DNA of 64,000 nucleotides from Aeromonas rivipollensis (GCF_037811135.1 NZ_CP149130.1:4021001-4085000), one strand, 5' to 3'. Counted from the stretch's first letter, positions 55,902 through 63,962 are shown. Translations and numbers: made by a program. Notes: generated by a model from the letters alone, not told the origin.

Positions 55902-57641
55902 TTATGACTCAAGTGTCCCGGCATCCGGGTGGGAGCCGCCTCCGGTTTCCGGCGCCGCCATCCCCTGTTCGGGTTTGAGCCAGGCGCTGCGAAAATCGAA
56001 CCAGCCGAGGGCCGTCATGCGCACCCCATGCACGCCGACCCGGCTCTCCAGCTCCAGCCAGTGGTGAAACAGCGGCACGAACCAGCCCTGGCGCTGCACC
56101 TTGGCCAGCAAGGCCCGCGGGCCAGGCTCGGCGCCGCTGGCGCGCCACTGCGTCAATCCCTGCCACAAGGCCTGCTGGCCCCCCCATACCCGGCGCAGCA
56201 AGGGGGTGCCCTGCAACCAGGCGTAGGGGGCGAAGGCGTGTTCATGCTCCAGGTTCAAGGTGCCGAGCCAGAGATCCACGTCTTCATCGGCGCCGCTCAC
56301 CCAGCGGCCGTAATCCAGGGTGCGCACTTCGAGCCGGATCCCCTGCTCTGCCAGCAGGCTGGCCATGGTATTGGCGCACTCGTTGAACTCCAGATGCTGG
56401 TTGAAACAGGCCAGCACCAGCCGGGTCGGCAACAGCGCCGGCTTAGGCTCCTCGGCGGGCAGGGCCTCGCGCCAGTGAGGCAGCAGGCCGAGGGCACTGG
56501 TCCAGCCCCGCTGCAGCTCGGGGGCGACCCGTCCCATCAGGGCGATGGGATTGAGCAGCCGGGTCAGCCACTGGCGCAAGGCGGGATCCTGCAGCAGGGG
56601 GGATCTGTCGTCCTGCAGCAGGAAGTAGCAGCCGGATTCCAGCTCCGACTCGCCGCGCATGGTGCCGAGCTCGGGGCTGTCGCGCCCCAGCTGCAGGTGG
56701 CTCTCCAGCCGCTCCGCCAGCTCCGGCAGCATCCAGATGTCGATCTCGTCGAGCAGGGCCCGCAGGCCGAAGTAGTCGTCGAAGGCCTCGAGGCACAGTT
56801 GCAGGGGATCGTTGGCGGTGACTCTGTAAGGGCCTGTGCCCACGGGTTGCAGGGCAAAGCCCGCCTCCCCCTTGAGCTCGCGGGGCAAGATGGCCGCCAC
56901 CGGCTCCGCCAGCAGGTGCAGCAGCAGGGGATCCGGGCTGTCGAGGTGCAGATCCAGGGTGCGCGGCCAGCGGCTCTCCAGCCGGGCGAGGTGGGCAAAC
57001 AGCGGACGATCCCGCAAGGCCAGCAGGCTCTCCATCACATCCTCCACCGCCAGCTCGCGGCCGTGGTGAAAGCGCACCGCCGGCCTCAGATAGAAGCGCC
57101 AGTGGCAGGGGCCCAGACACTCCCAGTGGTGGGCCAGGTCCCCCTCGATTTCCCCATTTTCCTCATTTCGTCGGGTCAGGCCGTTGAAGATCTGCCGGCT
57201 CAGGTGCACCTCGGAGCGGCGCAGCGGATCCGTGGGCAGCAGTTGGGGCAGCGGACGATAGTAGGGCACCCGCAGGATCTGGCGCCCCTCCCGGGTGGCC
57301 TGGCCGAGCTGCTCGATCAGCAGCGGGGTGAGCAGATCCAGCCGCCCCTCCGCCAGCCGCACCGCCTGCGCCAGCTGGCCCTGACTCAGCAGATCCCGCA
57401 GCCGGCGCCGGGTCAGGCTCTCCTGGCTGTCGAGCAGCACCAGCCGGGAGCGCCGCCCCCGTCCCGCTTCGGCCGACCAGCTGAGCCAGCCCTGATCCTG
57501 CATGCGGCGCAACAGCAGGCGCGCGTTGCGCGGGGTGCAGCAGAGCAGATCCGCCACCTCGGCGAGGCTTGTCTCCCGCTCATCGCAGCCAAGCTGCTGG
57601 GCGAGTCGTTGAAACTGCTGGTAGAGGCGACCGGTCGGCAT
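55902..57641 (-). CDS. sgrR: SgrR-family transcriptional regulator
   Basis: 579 residues from ATG 57641 (MPTGRLYQQF, matching E. coli MPSARLQQQF); a longer frame to 57671 exists. An N-terminal winged helix (about 1-95: LAEVADLLCCTPRNARLLLRRMQDQGW) is followed by a solute-binding-protein-like domain (about 105-570: PYYRPLPQLLPTDPLRRSEVHL, EEGDLAHHWE-type region, VGTGPYRV). In E. coli it senses glucose-phosphate stress and activates the divergent sRNA gene sgrS. A small ORF resembling SgrT lies divergently here too. Confidence 0.9.
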   Translation of the reverse strand: MPTGRLYQQFQRLAQQLGCDERETSLAEVADLLCCTPRNARLLLRRMQDQGWLSWSAEAGRGRRSRLVLLDSQESLTRRRLRDLLSQGQLAQAVRLAEGRLDLLTPLLIEQLGQATREGRQILRVPYYRPLPQLLPTDPLRRSEVHLSRQIFNGLTRRNEENGEIEGDLAHHWECLGPCHWRFYLRPAVRFHHGRELAVEDVMESLLALRDRPLFAHLARLESRWPRTLDLHLDSPDPLLLHLLAEPVAAILPRELKGEAGFALQPVGTGPYRVTANDPLQLCLEAFDDYFGLRALLDEIDIWMLPELAERLESHLQLGRDSPELGTMRGESELESGCYFLLQDDRSPLLQDPALRQWLTRLLNPIALMGRVAPELQRGWTSALGLLPHWREALPAEEPKPALLPTRLVLACFNQHLEFNECANTMASLLAEQGIRLEVRTLDYGRWVSGADEDVDLWLGTLNLEHEHAFAPYAWLQGTPLLRRVWGGQQALWQGLTQWRASGAEPGPRALLAKVQRQGWFVPLFHHWLELESRVGVHGVRMTALGWFDFRSAWLKPEQGMAAPETGGGSHPDAGTLES

Positions 57642-57741
57642 AAAAGAGGAAATCCTGTTGCTGTAAGTCATCAGTTTTTACTTCCTCATTTTAGCTCAAT
57701 ACTGCTGGCGAACGTGAGCACCACAGCACAGGAGCACCATC

Positions 57742-57918
57742 ATGAGCCAGACCAACCCCCATGCACCGAACCGGATCCAGCAAGGAATGCGCCGCTACTT
57801 CCGCCGGATCCTGCCCCGCCCGCTGACCCTGATCGAGGATCCCATGCATCAGCTCAACCGCCTGATGCAGTGGGACATGCACCAGATAGACGACAGGGAG
57901 TATCGCCGTCGCTTCTGA
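57742..57918 (+). CDS. SgrT-like small protein (58 aa), divergent from sgrR
   Basis: 58 codons from ATG 57742 behind AGGAG, stop 57916-57918. It reads MSQTNPHAPNRIQQGMRRYF, RRILPRPLTLIEDPMHQLNR, LMQWDMHQIDDREYRRRF. E. coli SgrT contains VPQRLTMLEGLMQWD; this protein has LPRPLTLIEDPM and, ten residues on, LMQWD. Position is also that of sgrS/sgrT, 100 bp from a divergent sgrR. SgrT blocks glucose uptake through EIICB-Glc. Very basic ends and extra length are differences. The homology is my reading from memory of SgrT; no search was run. Confidence 0.6.
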   Translation: MSQTNPHAPNRIQQGMRRYFRRILPRPLTLIEDPMHQLNRLMQWDMHQIDDREYRRRF

Positions 57919-58025
57919 CTGAGCCAGGACTCAGGGCAGGGAAAGGGCACCGCAGGATCACTGCAAGCCCCTGACAATGCTTTGCCGGATTGGGTGGTTT
58001 ACATCGGCGCAGGGCCTGCTAGATT

Positions 58026-58033
58026 GGACGTCT
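58026..58033. promoter_or_regulatory. Possible MetJ-type box before metY
   Basis: GGACGTCT matches the MetJ octamer AGACGTCT at 7 of 8; the adjacent octamer is poor, and a second partial copy (CGACGTCC) lies at 58052. MetJ needs tandem boxes, so this is weak. Confidence 0.25.
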
Positions 58034-58074
58034 ATCCATCCATAATGGCGACGACGTCCAACAAGGAGTGTGTG

Positions 58075-59343
58075 ATGAAAGATGCGACCCTGGCCCTGCA
58101 CCACGGCTTTTCCCACGATCCCGCCACCAAGGCGGTGGCCGTGCCCATCTACCAGACGGTGGCCTACGAGTTCGACAGTGCCCAGCACGGGGCGGATCTG
58201 TTCAACCTCGCGGTGCCTGGCAACATCTACACCCGCATCATGAACCCCACCAACGACGTGCTGGAACAGCGGATGGCCGCCCTAGAAGGGGGCATAGCCG
58301 GTCTGGTGGTCTCGGCGGGATCCGCTGCTATCACCTACGCCATCCAGGCGCTTACCGCCGCCGGCGACAACATCGTCTCCACCCCCCAGCTCTACGGCGG
58401 CACCTACACCCTGTTCGCCCACATGCTGCCGAGTTTCGGGGTCGAGGTGCGTTTTGCCAAGGATGACAGCGCCGAGGCCATCGCCGCCCTCATCGACGAC
58501 AAGACCAAGGCGGTCTATTGCGAGAGCATTGGCAACCCGGCGGGCAACATCGTCGATCTGGCAGCCTTCGCCAGGGTGGCCCATGCCCGCGGCGTGCCGC
58601 TCATCGTCGACAACACTGTCGCCACCCCTGTGCTGTGCAAACCCATAGAACACGGCGCCGACATAGTGGTGCACAGCCTGACCAAATATGTCGGTGGCCA
58701 CGGCAACTCGCTGGGGGGTGTCATCGTCGACTCGGGCAAGTTCCCCTGGGCGGATCACGCCGCGCGCTTCCCCCAGCTCACCCAGCCGGAGCCCTCCTAT
58801 CACGGGGTGGTCTATACGGAAGCCTTTGGGCCTGCGGCCTTTATCGGCCGGGTACGCACAGTGCCCCTGCGCAACACGGGCGCGGCCCTGGCACCGATGA
58901 ACGCCTTCCTGCTGCTGCAGGGGCTGGAGACCCTGAGCCTGCGCATGGAGCGCCACGTGGACAACGCCCTGCGGGTCGCCCACCACCTCAAGCATCACCC
59001 CAAGGTGGCCTGGGTGAGCTACGCCGGTCTGCCGGGTCACCCCCACTATCCGCTGGCGGAGAAGTACATGGGCGGCCGCCCCTCGGCCATCCTCTCCTTC
59101 GGTCTGAAGGAAGGGTATGAGGCCGGGGTGCGCTTCTACGATGCGCTCAAGATCTTCAAGCGGCTGGTCAACATAGGGGATGCCAAGTCCCTGGCCTGCC
59201 ACCCCGCCTCCACCACCCATCGCCAGCTGAGCGACGCCGAGCAGGCCAAGGCCGGAGTCAAGCCGGAGATGATCCGGCTGTCGGTGGGGATCGAGGCGAT
59301 CGAAGACATTCTGGCGGATCTGGATCAGGCGCTGGAGGCCTGA
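58075..59343 (+). CDS. metY: O-acetylhomoserine sulfhydrylase / aminocarboxypropyltransferase (MetY type)
   Basis: 422 residues from ATG 58075 with AAGGAG; the frame opens upstream without signal. Cys/Met-metabolism PLP fold: YTRIMNPTNDVLEQRMAALEGG near 55, SAGSAAITYAI, SIGNPAGNIVDLAAFA, the PLP Lys in VHSLTKYVGGHGNSLGG near 210, and CHPASTTHRQLSD near 380. Length and the long insert around FPQLTQPEPSYHG indicate the homoserine sulfhydrylase branch; it makes homocysteine directly from O-acyl-homoserine and sulfide. Confidence 0.9.
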   Translation: MKDATLALHHGFSHDPATKAVAVPIYQTVAYEFDSAQHGADLFNLAVPGNIYTRIMNPTNDVLEQRMAALEGGIAGLVVSAGSAAITYAIQALTAAGDNIVSTPQLYGGTYTLFAHMLPSFGVEVRFAKDDSAEAIAALIDDKTKAVYCESIGNPAGNIVDLAAFARVAHARGVPLIVDNTVATPVLCKPIEHGADIVVHSLTKYVGGHGNSLGGVIVDSGKFPWADHAARFPQLTQPEPSYHGVVYTEAFGPAAFIGRVRTVPLRNTGAALAPMNAFLLLQGLETLSLRMERHVDNALRVAHHLKHHPKVAWVSYAGLPGHPHYPLAEKYMGGRPSAILSFGLKEGYEAGVRFYDALKIFKRLVNIGDAKSLACHPASTTHRQLSDAEQAKAGVKPEMIRLSVGIEAIEDILADLDQALEA

Positions 59344-59351
59344 GTCAGCAC

Positions 59352-59378
59352 AGAGCGGGCATCTGCCCGCTCTTTTTT
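59352..59378 (+). terminator. metY terminator
   Basis: AGAGCGGGC-ATCT-GCCCGCTCT stem with a T6 tract. Confidence 0.9.
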
Positions 59379-59444
59379 GCCTGCCGGTGAACCACTTGCC
59401 TCGCCCACTCGTACACCTCATCCTGCCACCGAATCGAGGTCCCT

Positions 59445-60071
59445 ATGATTGTCCTGCACCACCTGAACAAGTCCCGCTCACAACGCATCATCTGGCTGCT
59501 CGAAGAGCTGGACCTGCCCTACCGGATCAAGGCCTACCAGCGCGACGCCACCAGCTTCCTGGCGCCCCCCGAGCTCAAGGCCATCCATCCCCTCGGCAAG
59601 TCACCCGTCATCGAGTTCGACGGCCGCGTATTGGCCGAATCCGGCGCCATCACCGAGTACCTGATAGCCCGTCACGCCCCGGAGCGGCTGGCGCCAGCCA
59701 CCGACAGCCCCGACTACCCCGAGTACCTGCAATGGATCCACTTCGCCGAGAGCTCCGGCATCTTGCCGCTGCTGCTGGACATGTTCGTGCGCAAGGACGG
59801 CAGCCCGATGCGCTTCCTGCCGGGCTACGCCCAGGTGGAATGCGCCAAGGTGCTGGGCTATCTAAATGCGGTCTTGAGCACTCGCCGCTATCTGGTGGGG
59901 GATCGCCTCTCCGGCGCCGACATCATGAACTCCTTCCTGGTGGATCTGCTGGCACAAAGCGGCCAGCTGGCCCAGTTCCCGCACCTGCTGGCCTACTGGG
60001 AACGCCTCAATACCCATCCGGCCCGCCAGAAGGCGGCAGCCCTGGAGCGCGAGCTGGATCAGAGCGCCTGA
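59445..60071 (+). CDS. Glutathione S-transferase family protein
   Basis: 208 residues. The thioredoxin-like N-terminal domain starts MIVLHHLNKSRSQRIIWLLE with the likely catalytic Ser, has the cis-Pro motif GKSPVIEFDG near 51, and LAESGAITEYL. The helical C-terminal domain contains the N-capping motif LSGADIMNSF near 155. It is cytosolic; the substrate is unknown. It runs between metY and yqhD, flanked by terminators. Confidence 0.9.
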   Translation: MIVLHHLNKSRSQRIIWLLEELDLPYRIKAYQRDATSFLAPPELKAIHPLGKSPVIEFDGRVLAESGAITEYLIARHAPERLAPATDSPDYPEYLQWIHFAESSGILPLLLDMFVRKDGSPMRFLPGYAQVECAKVLGYLNAVLSTRRYLVGDRLSGADIMNSFLVDLLAQSGQLAQFPHLLAYWERLNTHPARQKAAALERELDQSA

Positions 60072-60092
60072 GCCCCCGGCGCGCCACCATGC

Positions 60093-60120
60093 AAAACGCC
60101 CCGAATGAGGGGCGTTTTCT
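60093..60120 (+). terminator. GST gene terminator
   Basis: AAAACGCCCC-GAATGA-GGGGCGTTTT stem followed by CTTTTC, 21 bp after the stop. Confidence 0.9.
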
Positions 60121-60142
60121 TTTCAACTCGTCAGCCAGATGA

Positions 60143-60251
60143 TCAGAGCGCGTGGGAGAGGATCCTGGCTACCTTGTCCGGATCTATGTCCTGCTGCTCA
60201 CCGAGGGCGGTCAGGCCGAAACGCTTGAGGTTGGAGCACAGAACGCAGGGA
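60143..60251 (-). pseudogene. Extra copy of the yqhD 3' end (109-bp tandem unit)
   Basis: Repeats the last 30 codons plus stop of yqhD immediately downstream of it, at an offset of exactly 109 bp. Both copies encode SNLKRFGLTALGEQQDIDPD then KVARILSHAL and stop. I count nine differences in 93 nt, and all nine are synonymous. Upstream of that the copy also encodes a recognisable I-P-A stretch but carries a 2-bp insertion. There is no start, so it is not expressed as a protein. Confidence 0.9.
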
Positions 60252-61403
60252 TCACAGCGCGTGGGAGAGGATCCGCGCCACCTTGTCGGGATCGATATCC
60301 TGCTGCTCACCGAGGGCGGTCAGGCCGAAGCGCTTGAGGTTTGAGCAGATGGCGGGGATGCAGCTCTCGTTCAGACCGTAGTCGGCGAGGCGGGTGCCCA
60401 CCCCCATCTGCTGGAAGAACTGCTCGGTGCGGATGATGGCCTCCTCGATGCGCAGCGCCTTGTCCTCCCGGCGGGAGTGCCAGACCCGCTCGGCGAACTG
60501 GGCCAGCTTCTCCTGCTTCTGGGCCGCCTGTTCCCGCAACAGGGAGGGCAGCACCACCGCCAGGCTCTGGGCATGATCCAGCCCGTGCAGGGCGGTGAGC
60601 TGGTGACCGATGGCATGGGTGGACCAGTCCTGAGGCACGCCGCGCCCGATGAGGCCGTTGAGGGCCAGGCTGGCGGCCCACATCAGGTTGGCCCGCACCT
60701 GGTAGTTGGTGGGTTCCGTCAGCGCCCGCGGGCCGTTGTCCACCAGTACCTGCAGCAGGCCCTCCGCCAGCCGGTCCTGCACATCCCCTCCCACCGGGAA
60801 GGTGAGATACTGCTCCAGGATGTGGACGAAGGCATCCACCACGCCGTTGCCCACCTGGCGCGCCGGCAGGCTGTAGGTGGTGGTGGGGTCCAGCACCGCA
60901 AAGCGGGGCAGCACCAGCGGATTGTAGAAGGAGAGCTTGGCCTCCCCCCGGCTCACCACGGCGGCGGGATTGCTCTCGGAGCCGGTGGCAGGCAGGGTCA
61001 GCACGCAGCCGAGCGGCAGTGCAGCCTTTACCGGCGCCTTGTCCAGCAGAATGTCCCAGGGGTCCTCCCCCTCGAAGCAGGCCGCGGCGGCCACGAACTT
61101 GGTACCATCCACCACGGAGCCGCCACCGACCGCCAGCAGGAAGTCGATGCGCTCGCGTTTGACCAGATCCACCGCCTCCATCAGCTGATCGTACTGCGGG
61201 TTGGCACCGATGCCGGGAAACTCCAGCCACTCCCGTCCCACCAGCGCCTGGGTCAACTGCTCATAGACGCCGTTTTGCTTGATGCTGCCGCCGCCGTAGA
61301 GCACCAGCAGGCGGCTGCCCGCCGGTATCAGCTCCGGCAGCGTGGCTATCTGGCCCTCCCCGAAACAGACGCGGGTGGGATTGGCATATTGGAAGTTGTA
61401 CAC
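60252..61403 (-). CDS. yqhD: NADPH-dependent aldehyde reductase / alcohol dehydrogenase YqhD
   Basis: 383 residues from GTG 61403 with GAGGG upstream, aligning with E. coli YqhD; the ATG at 61451 adds unconserved residues. Iron-type alcohol dehydrogenase fold: YGGGSIKQNGVYEQL near 36, AVGGGSVVDGTKFVAAAA near 93, TLPATGSESNPAAVVS, and the metal ligands in NGVVDAFVHILEQ and DWSTHAIGHQLTALHGLDHAQ. It reduces aldehydes formed by lipid peroxidation, using NADPH. The E. coli activator gene yqhC is not beside it; a repeat-rich region is. Confidence 0.92.
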   Translation of the reverse strand: MYNFQYANPTRVCFGEGQIATLPELIPAGSRLLVLYGGGSIKQNGVYEQLTQALVGREWLEFPGIGANPQYDQLMEAVDLVKRERIDFLLAVGGGSVVDGTKFVAAAACFEGEDPWDILLDKAPVKAALPLGCVLTLPATGSESNPAAVVSRGEAKLSFYNPLVLPRFAVLDPTTTYSLPARQVGNGVVDAFVHILEQYLTFPVGGDVQDRLAEGLLQVLVDNGPRALTEPTNYQVRANLMWAASLALNGLIGRGVPQDWSTHAIGHQLTALHGLDHAQSLAVVLPSLLREQAAQKQEKLAQFAERVWHSRREDKALRIEEAIIRTEQFFQQMGVGTRLADYGLNESCIPAICSNLKRFGLTALGEQQDIDPDKVARILSHAL

Positions 61404-61853
61404 GGCAGAGCCCTCGGTTGAATGCATGCTGGGGGATTGTGCGCCAGCCATCCCATCAGGTCAAAAAACGGGGGCAGAGGGATCATTCCCCTGCGCCCTC
61501 ATGGCGCCGCGCCATCTGGTCATCCTGTCGGGTCAAAAAACGGGGGCGAGCCATCAAAATGGCGATCCCCCCTTTGGCATCATGGTACTCAGGCATGACT
61601 TTTCCATGGTGTCACTGGAGCAGTCCCCTGCTCCCTCATGGCGCCCGCCATGCCGTCATCCCATCGGGTCAAAAACGGGAGCGGGCCATCAAAATGGTGA
61701 TGCGTTCTCTTTGACATGATGGTACTCAGGTGTGACTTTGCTATGGTGTCACTGGAGCAGGGGGAACACTCCCCGCTTCGTCATGGCGCCGCGCCATGTC
61801 GTCATCCTGACGCCTCTCGCGGGGTTCTGTTTTCCAGTCATAGGGTCTCAATC
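61404..61853. other. Repeat-rich intergenic region between yqhD and an exported-protein gene
   Basis: 450 bp that must contain two divergent promoters. Most of it (61456-61811) is the imperfect tandem repeat listed separately. The frames that stay open across it have no coding character and I do not call a gene. Confidence 0.6.
61456..61811. repeat. Imperfect tandem repeat, period about 136 bp, two full units and one partial
   Basis: Units begin at 61456 (about 72 bp, internally deleted), 61528 and 61664, each with TC(G/A)GGTCAAAAA(A)CGGG(G/A)GC. The full units go on with GCCATCAAAATGG, then ATGGTACTCAGG, then ATGGTGTCACTGGAGCAG. All three end in a near-perfect inverted repeat ATGGCGC-C-GCGCCAT followed by GTCATCC. 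The last unit abuts the promoter of the exported-protein gene. Confidence 0.85.
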
Positions 61854-62438
61854 ATGAAACTGAAGCACGCATGGATCGCAGGAGTGCTCACTCTCTGTGT
61901 CAATCCCCTGATACAGGCCGCCGAAGTGACCGCCAATGTGGCCGTCACCCCGGGCCAGGCCAGCCTGGCAGAAGAGGTGAAGGCCGAGGCGACCGTCACC
62001 GCCATCGATCTCGCGACCCGCAAGATCAGCCTGAAGAATACCGAAGGCCAGACCTTCGATCTGGTCGCCGGGGAAGAGGTGACCAACCTCCAGAACCTCA
62101 AGGTGGGGGACGTGGTGGCGCTGCGCTACCTGCAACTGCTGGATCTCGAGCTGCTCAAGGGCACAGCCGGCGTGAGAAAGCGGGTAGTGGAAGTAGAGGG
62201 GAGCAAGGCGGCCGCCGGCGAGCAGCCGGGCGCCGGGGCTGGCATGCAGGTCACCATCTATGCCGACGTCATCGACGTCGACAAGGCGCAGCAGACCATC
62301 AGGGTCAAGGGTGTGGACGATACCCTCACCCTCAAGGTGAAGGATCCGGCCCAGTTCGCCCTGATCGCCAAGGGGGATCAGATCAAGGCCGTCCAGACCA
62401 CGGCCATCGCCATAGGGATAGTGCCCAAACAGCCCTGA
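61854..62438 (+). CDS. Exported protein of unknown function (194 aa)
   Basis: 194 residues from ATG 61854 (AGGG site). Sec signal MKLKHAWIAGVLTLCVNPLIQAAE. The mature part is two similar beta-rich halves: VTAIDLATRKISLKNTEGQTFDL...GDVVALRYLQ and DVIDVDKAQQTIRVKGVDDTLTLKV...KGDQIKAV. Each half reads like a small OB/SH3-type barrel (DUF5666-like), divided by an Ala/Gly linker. The function is unknown; periplasmic location is predicted. Confidence 0.75.
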   Translation: MKLKHAWIAGVLTLCVNPLIQAAEVTANVAVTPGQASLAEEVKAEATVTAIDLATRKISLKNTEGQTFDLVAGEEVTNLQNLKVGDVVALRYLQLLDLELLKGTAGVRKRVVEVEGSKAAAGEQPGAGAGMQVTIYADVIDVDKAQQTIRVKGVDDTLTLKVKDPAQFALIAKGDQIKAVQTTAIAIGIVPKQP

Positions 62439-62453
62439 GGCACCCCGTCTGCG

Positions 62454-62482
62454 GCAGGGAGGGCGCTGGCGCTCCCTGCTTC
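62454..62482 (+). terminator. Possible terminator after the 194-aa gene
   Basis: GCAGGGA ... TCCCTGC inverted repeat with an inner GCGC pairing, followed by TTCATCC; the T-tract is poor. Confidence 0.45.
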
Positions 62483-62552
62483 ATCCTTCCCCGGCATCCG
62501 GGGCAAAATCTTACCCAGTTGACACCAAAGATTGCCGTTCGAGTCGTTGGTA

Positions 62553-62990
62553 TCAGGCCTGGGCGCTCTGCCCGCCAGAGGACTTGCCGGTGAGCCTGTC
62601 CATGGCCGCCTTGAGCATGGCATCACGCTGCTCGGTCAGGGCCCTGGTCTGGGTCTCCCGCTCTTCGGCCGAGAGCTTCTTGTTGTCGGCCAACCCCTTG
62701 ATCTGGCTCTCGAGATCGTCAAATTTTTTGCGATCGAAGCCGAGTGCCTTGTCCACCAGCTGCTGTACCACCGTATTGTTGGCGCTCCCGGCCAGGGAGG
62801 CGCTCTTACCGCTCCTGGCCAGATGCTCGTAAGTCAGTACCTGCTGTGCCTTGCCGGTCAGCACCTGGCTGGAGAGGCTGACCTGCTGATCCCAGCCCCC
62901 CTGCTGGCTGTCATCGCCACTGAGGGTGGCCAGGGCACGGCTGTGGGACGCACTCTGGGCGAGTTGCTGACCATAAGGTTTGATGTCCAT
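62553..62990 (-). CDS. Helical protein of unknown function (145 aa)
   Basis: 145 residues from ATG 62990 (GGAG site). No signal peptide or membrane helix. It is rich in Gln, Ser, Lys and Asp, with a probable coiled coil at about 80-130 (KKFDDLESQIKGLADNKKLS and AEERETQTRALTEQRDAMLK). The N-terminal part is Ser/Gln-rich and probably disordered. It resembles small flagellar or export-associated proteins in composition only. It sits 225 bp upstream-of-end from ydfG on the same strand. Confidence 0.6.
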   Translation of the reverse strand: MDIKPYGQQLAQSASHSRALATLSGDDSQQGGWDQQVSLSSQVLTGKAQQVLTYEHLARSGKSASLAGSANNTVVQQLVDKALGFDRKKFDDLESQIKGLADNKKLSAEERETQTRALTEQRDAMLKAAMDRLTGKSSGGQSAQA

Positions 62991-63167
62991 GAAGGCTCCA
63001 AGCTGCTGCCGGCCAGGCCGGCGTCCGGGGAGACACTCCCCGCCAATAACCATGACTCAGCAAGTTGCAGGCCAACTTGACCACCAGGTGGCGGCAATCT
63101 GGGACAGAAGGTGAATGACAACAGGCGGGTGCCGCGGGCAGGCGGGAAAAAACGACAGGGCAGCAGC

Positions 63168-63197
63168 GAGAAGAGGCACCCAGGGGTGCCTCTTCTC
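63168..63197. other. Strong hairpin after ydfG
   Basis: GAGAAGAGGCACC-CAGG-GGTGCCTCTTCTC, a perfect 13-bp stem. There is no T-tract on either side, so it is a 3'-end stabiliser or a terminator of unusual type for ydfG. Confidence 0.6.
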
Positions 63198-63215
63198 ATC
63201 CCGGCGAGACAGGGT

Positions 63216-63962
63216 TCAGCGACGGCTGATCTGCAGCGGGCCAAAGGTCTGGGCCACCGGCATGATCTCAATGCTGTTGATGTTGACGTGGGCGGGCTGC
63301 TGGCTGACCCAGAGCACCGTATTGGCGATGTCCTCCGGCTGGATGGCCTGCACCCCCTGATAGACGGTCGCCGCCTTGGCGTCGTCACCGTGGAAGCGCA
63401 CGTTGGAGAACTCGGTGCCGCCGCACAGGCCAGGCTCCAGGTTGGTGACGCGGATGGCGGTGCCCGCCAGATCGGCCCGCAGGTTCAGGCTGAACTGCTT
63501 CACGAACGCCTTGGTGGCGCCGTAGACGTTGCCGCCCGGGTAGGGATAGGTGCCGGCGATGGAGCCGATGTTGACCACGTGGCCGCGATTGCGCGCCACC
63601 ATGCCCGGCAGCAGCAGGCGGGTGAGCAGGGTCAGGCCGCTGATGTTGGTGGCTATCATCTGCTCCCAGTCTTCCAGATCCGCCTTGTGGGCAGGCTCAA
63701 GGCCGAGCGCCAGCCCGGCGTTGTTGACCAGCAGATCCACCTCCTGCCAGGCGGCCGGCAGCCCCTCGATGGCGGCGCGGGTGGCCGCCTTGTCCTGCAC
63801 GTCGAACGCCAGCGGCAGGAACTGCTCCCCCAGCTCGTCGGCCAGGGCAGCCAGCCGCTCGGCACGGCGACCGGTGCCTATCACCCTGTAACCAGCCTGC
63901 ACCAGCTGACGGCTGATGGCCTCACCAAACCCGGACGAGGCGCCCGTTACCATTGCGATCAT
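63216..63962 (-). CDS. ydfG: NADP-dependent 3-hydroxy acid dehydrogenase YdfG
   Basis: 248 residues from ATG 63962 (GGAGG site), the same length as E. coli YdfG. Short-chain dehydrogenase: TGASSGFGEAISRQL at the start, GTGRRAERL, NNAGLALGLEPAHKADLEDW, catalytic YGATKAF near 146, then EPGLCGGTEFSNVRFHGDDAKA and HVNINSIEIMPVAQT. It oxidises serine, 3-hydroxypropionate and related acids, and takes part in removing malonic semialdehyde. Confidence 0.94.
   Translation of the reverse strand: MIAMVTGASSGFGEAISRQLVQAGYRVIGTGRRAERLAALADELGEQFLPLAFDVQDKAATRAAIEGLPAAWQEVDLLVNNAGLALGLEPAHKADLEDWEQMIATNISGLTLLTRLLLPGMVARNRGHVVNIGSIAGTYPYPGGNVYGATKAFVKQFSLNLRADLAGTAIRVTNLEPGLCGGTEFSNVRFHGDDAKAATVYQGVQAIQPEDIANTVLWVSQQPAHVNINSIEIMPVAQTFGPLQISRR

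Noticed and set aside
57919-58074. Rho-independent terminator for the SgrT-like transcript
   Set aside because: Small hairpins exist (for example CTGAG-CCAGGA-CTCAG at 57919-57934) but none has a T-tract.
61442-61853. Frames open through the intergenic repeat taken as small genes
   Set aside because: They read the same repeat in different frames, lack ribosome-binding sites and end in the promoter region.
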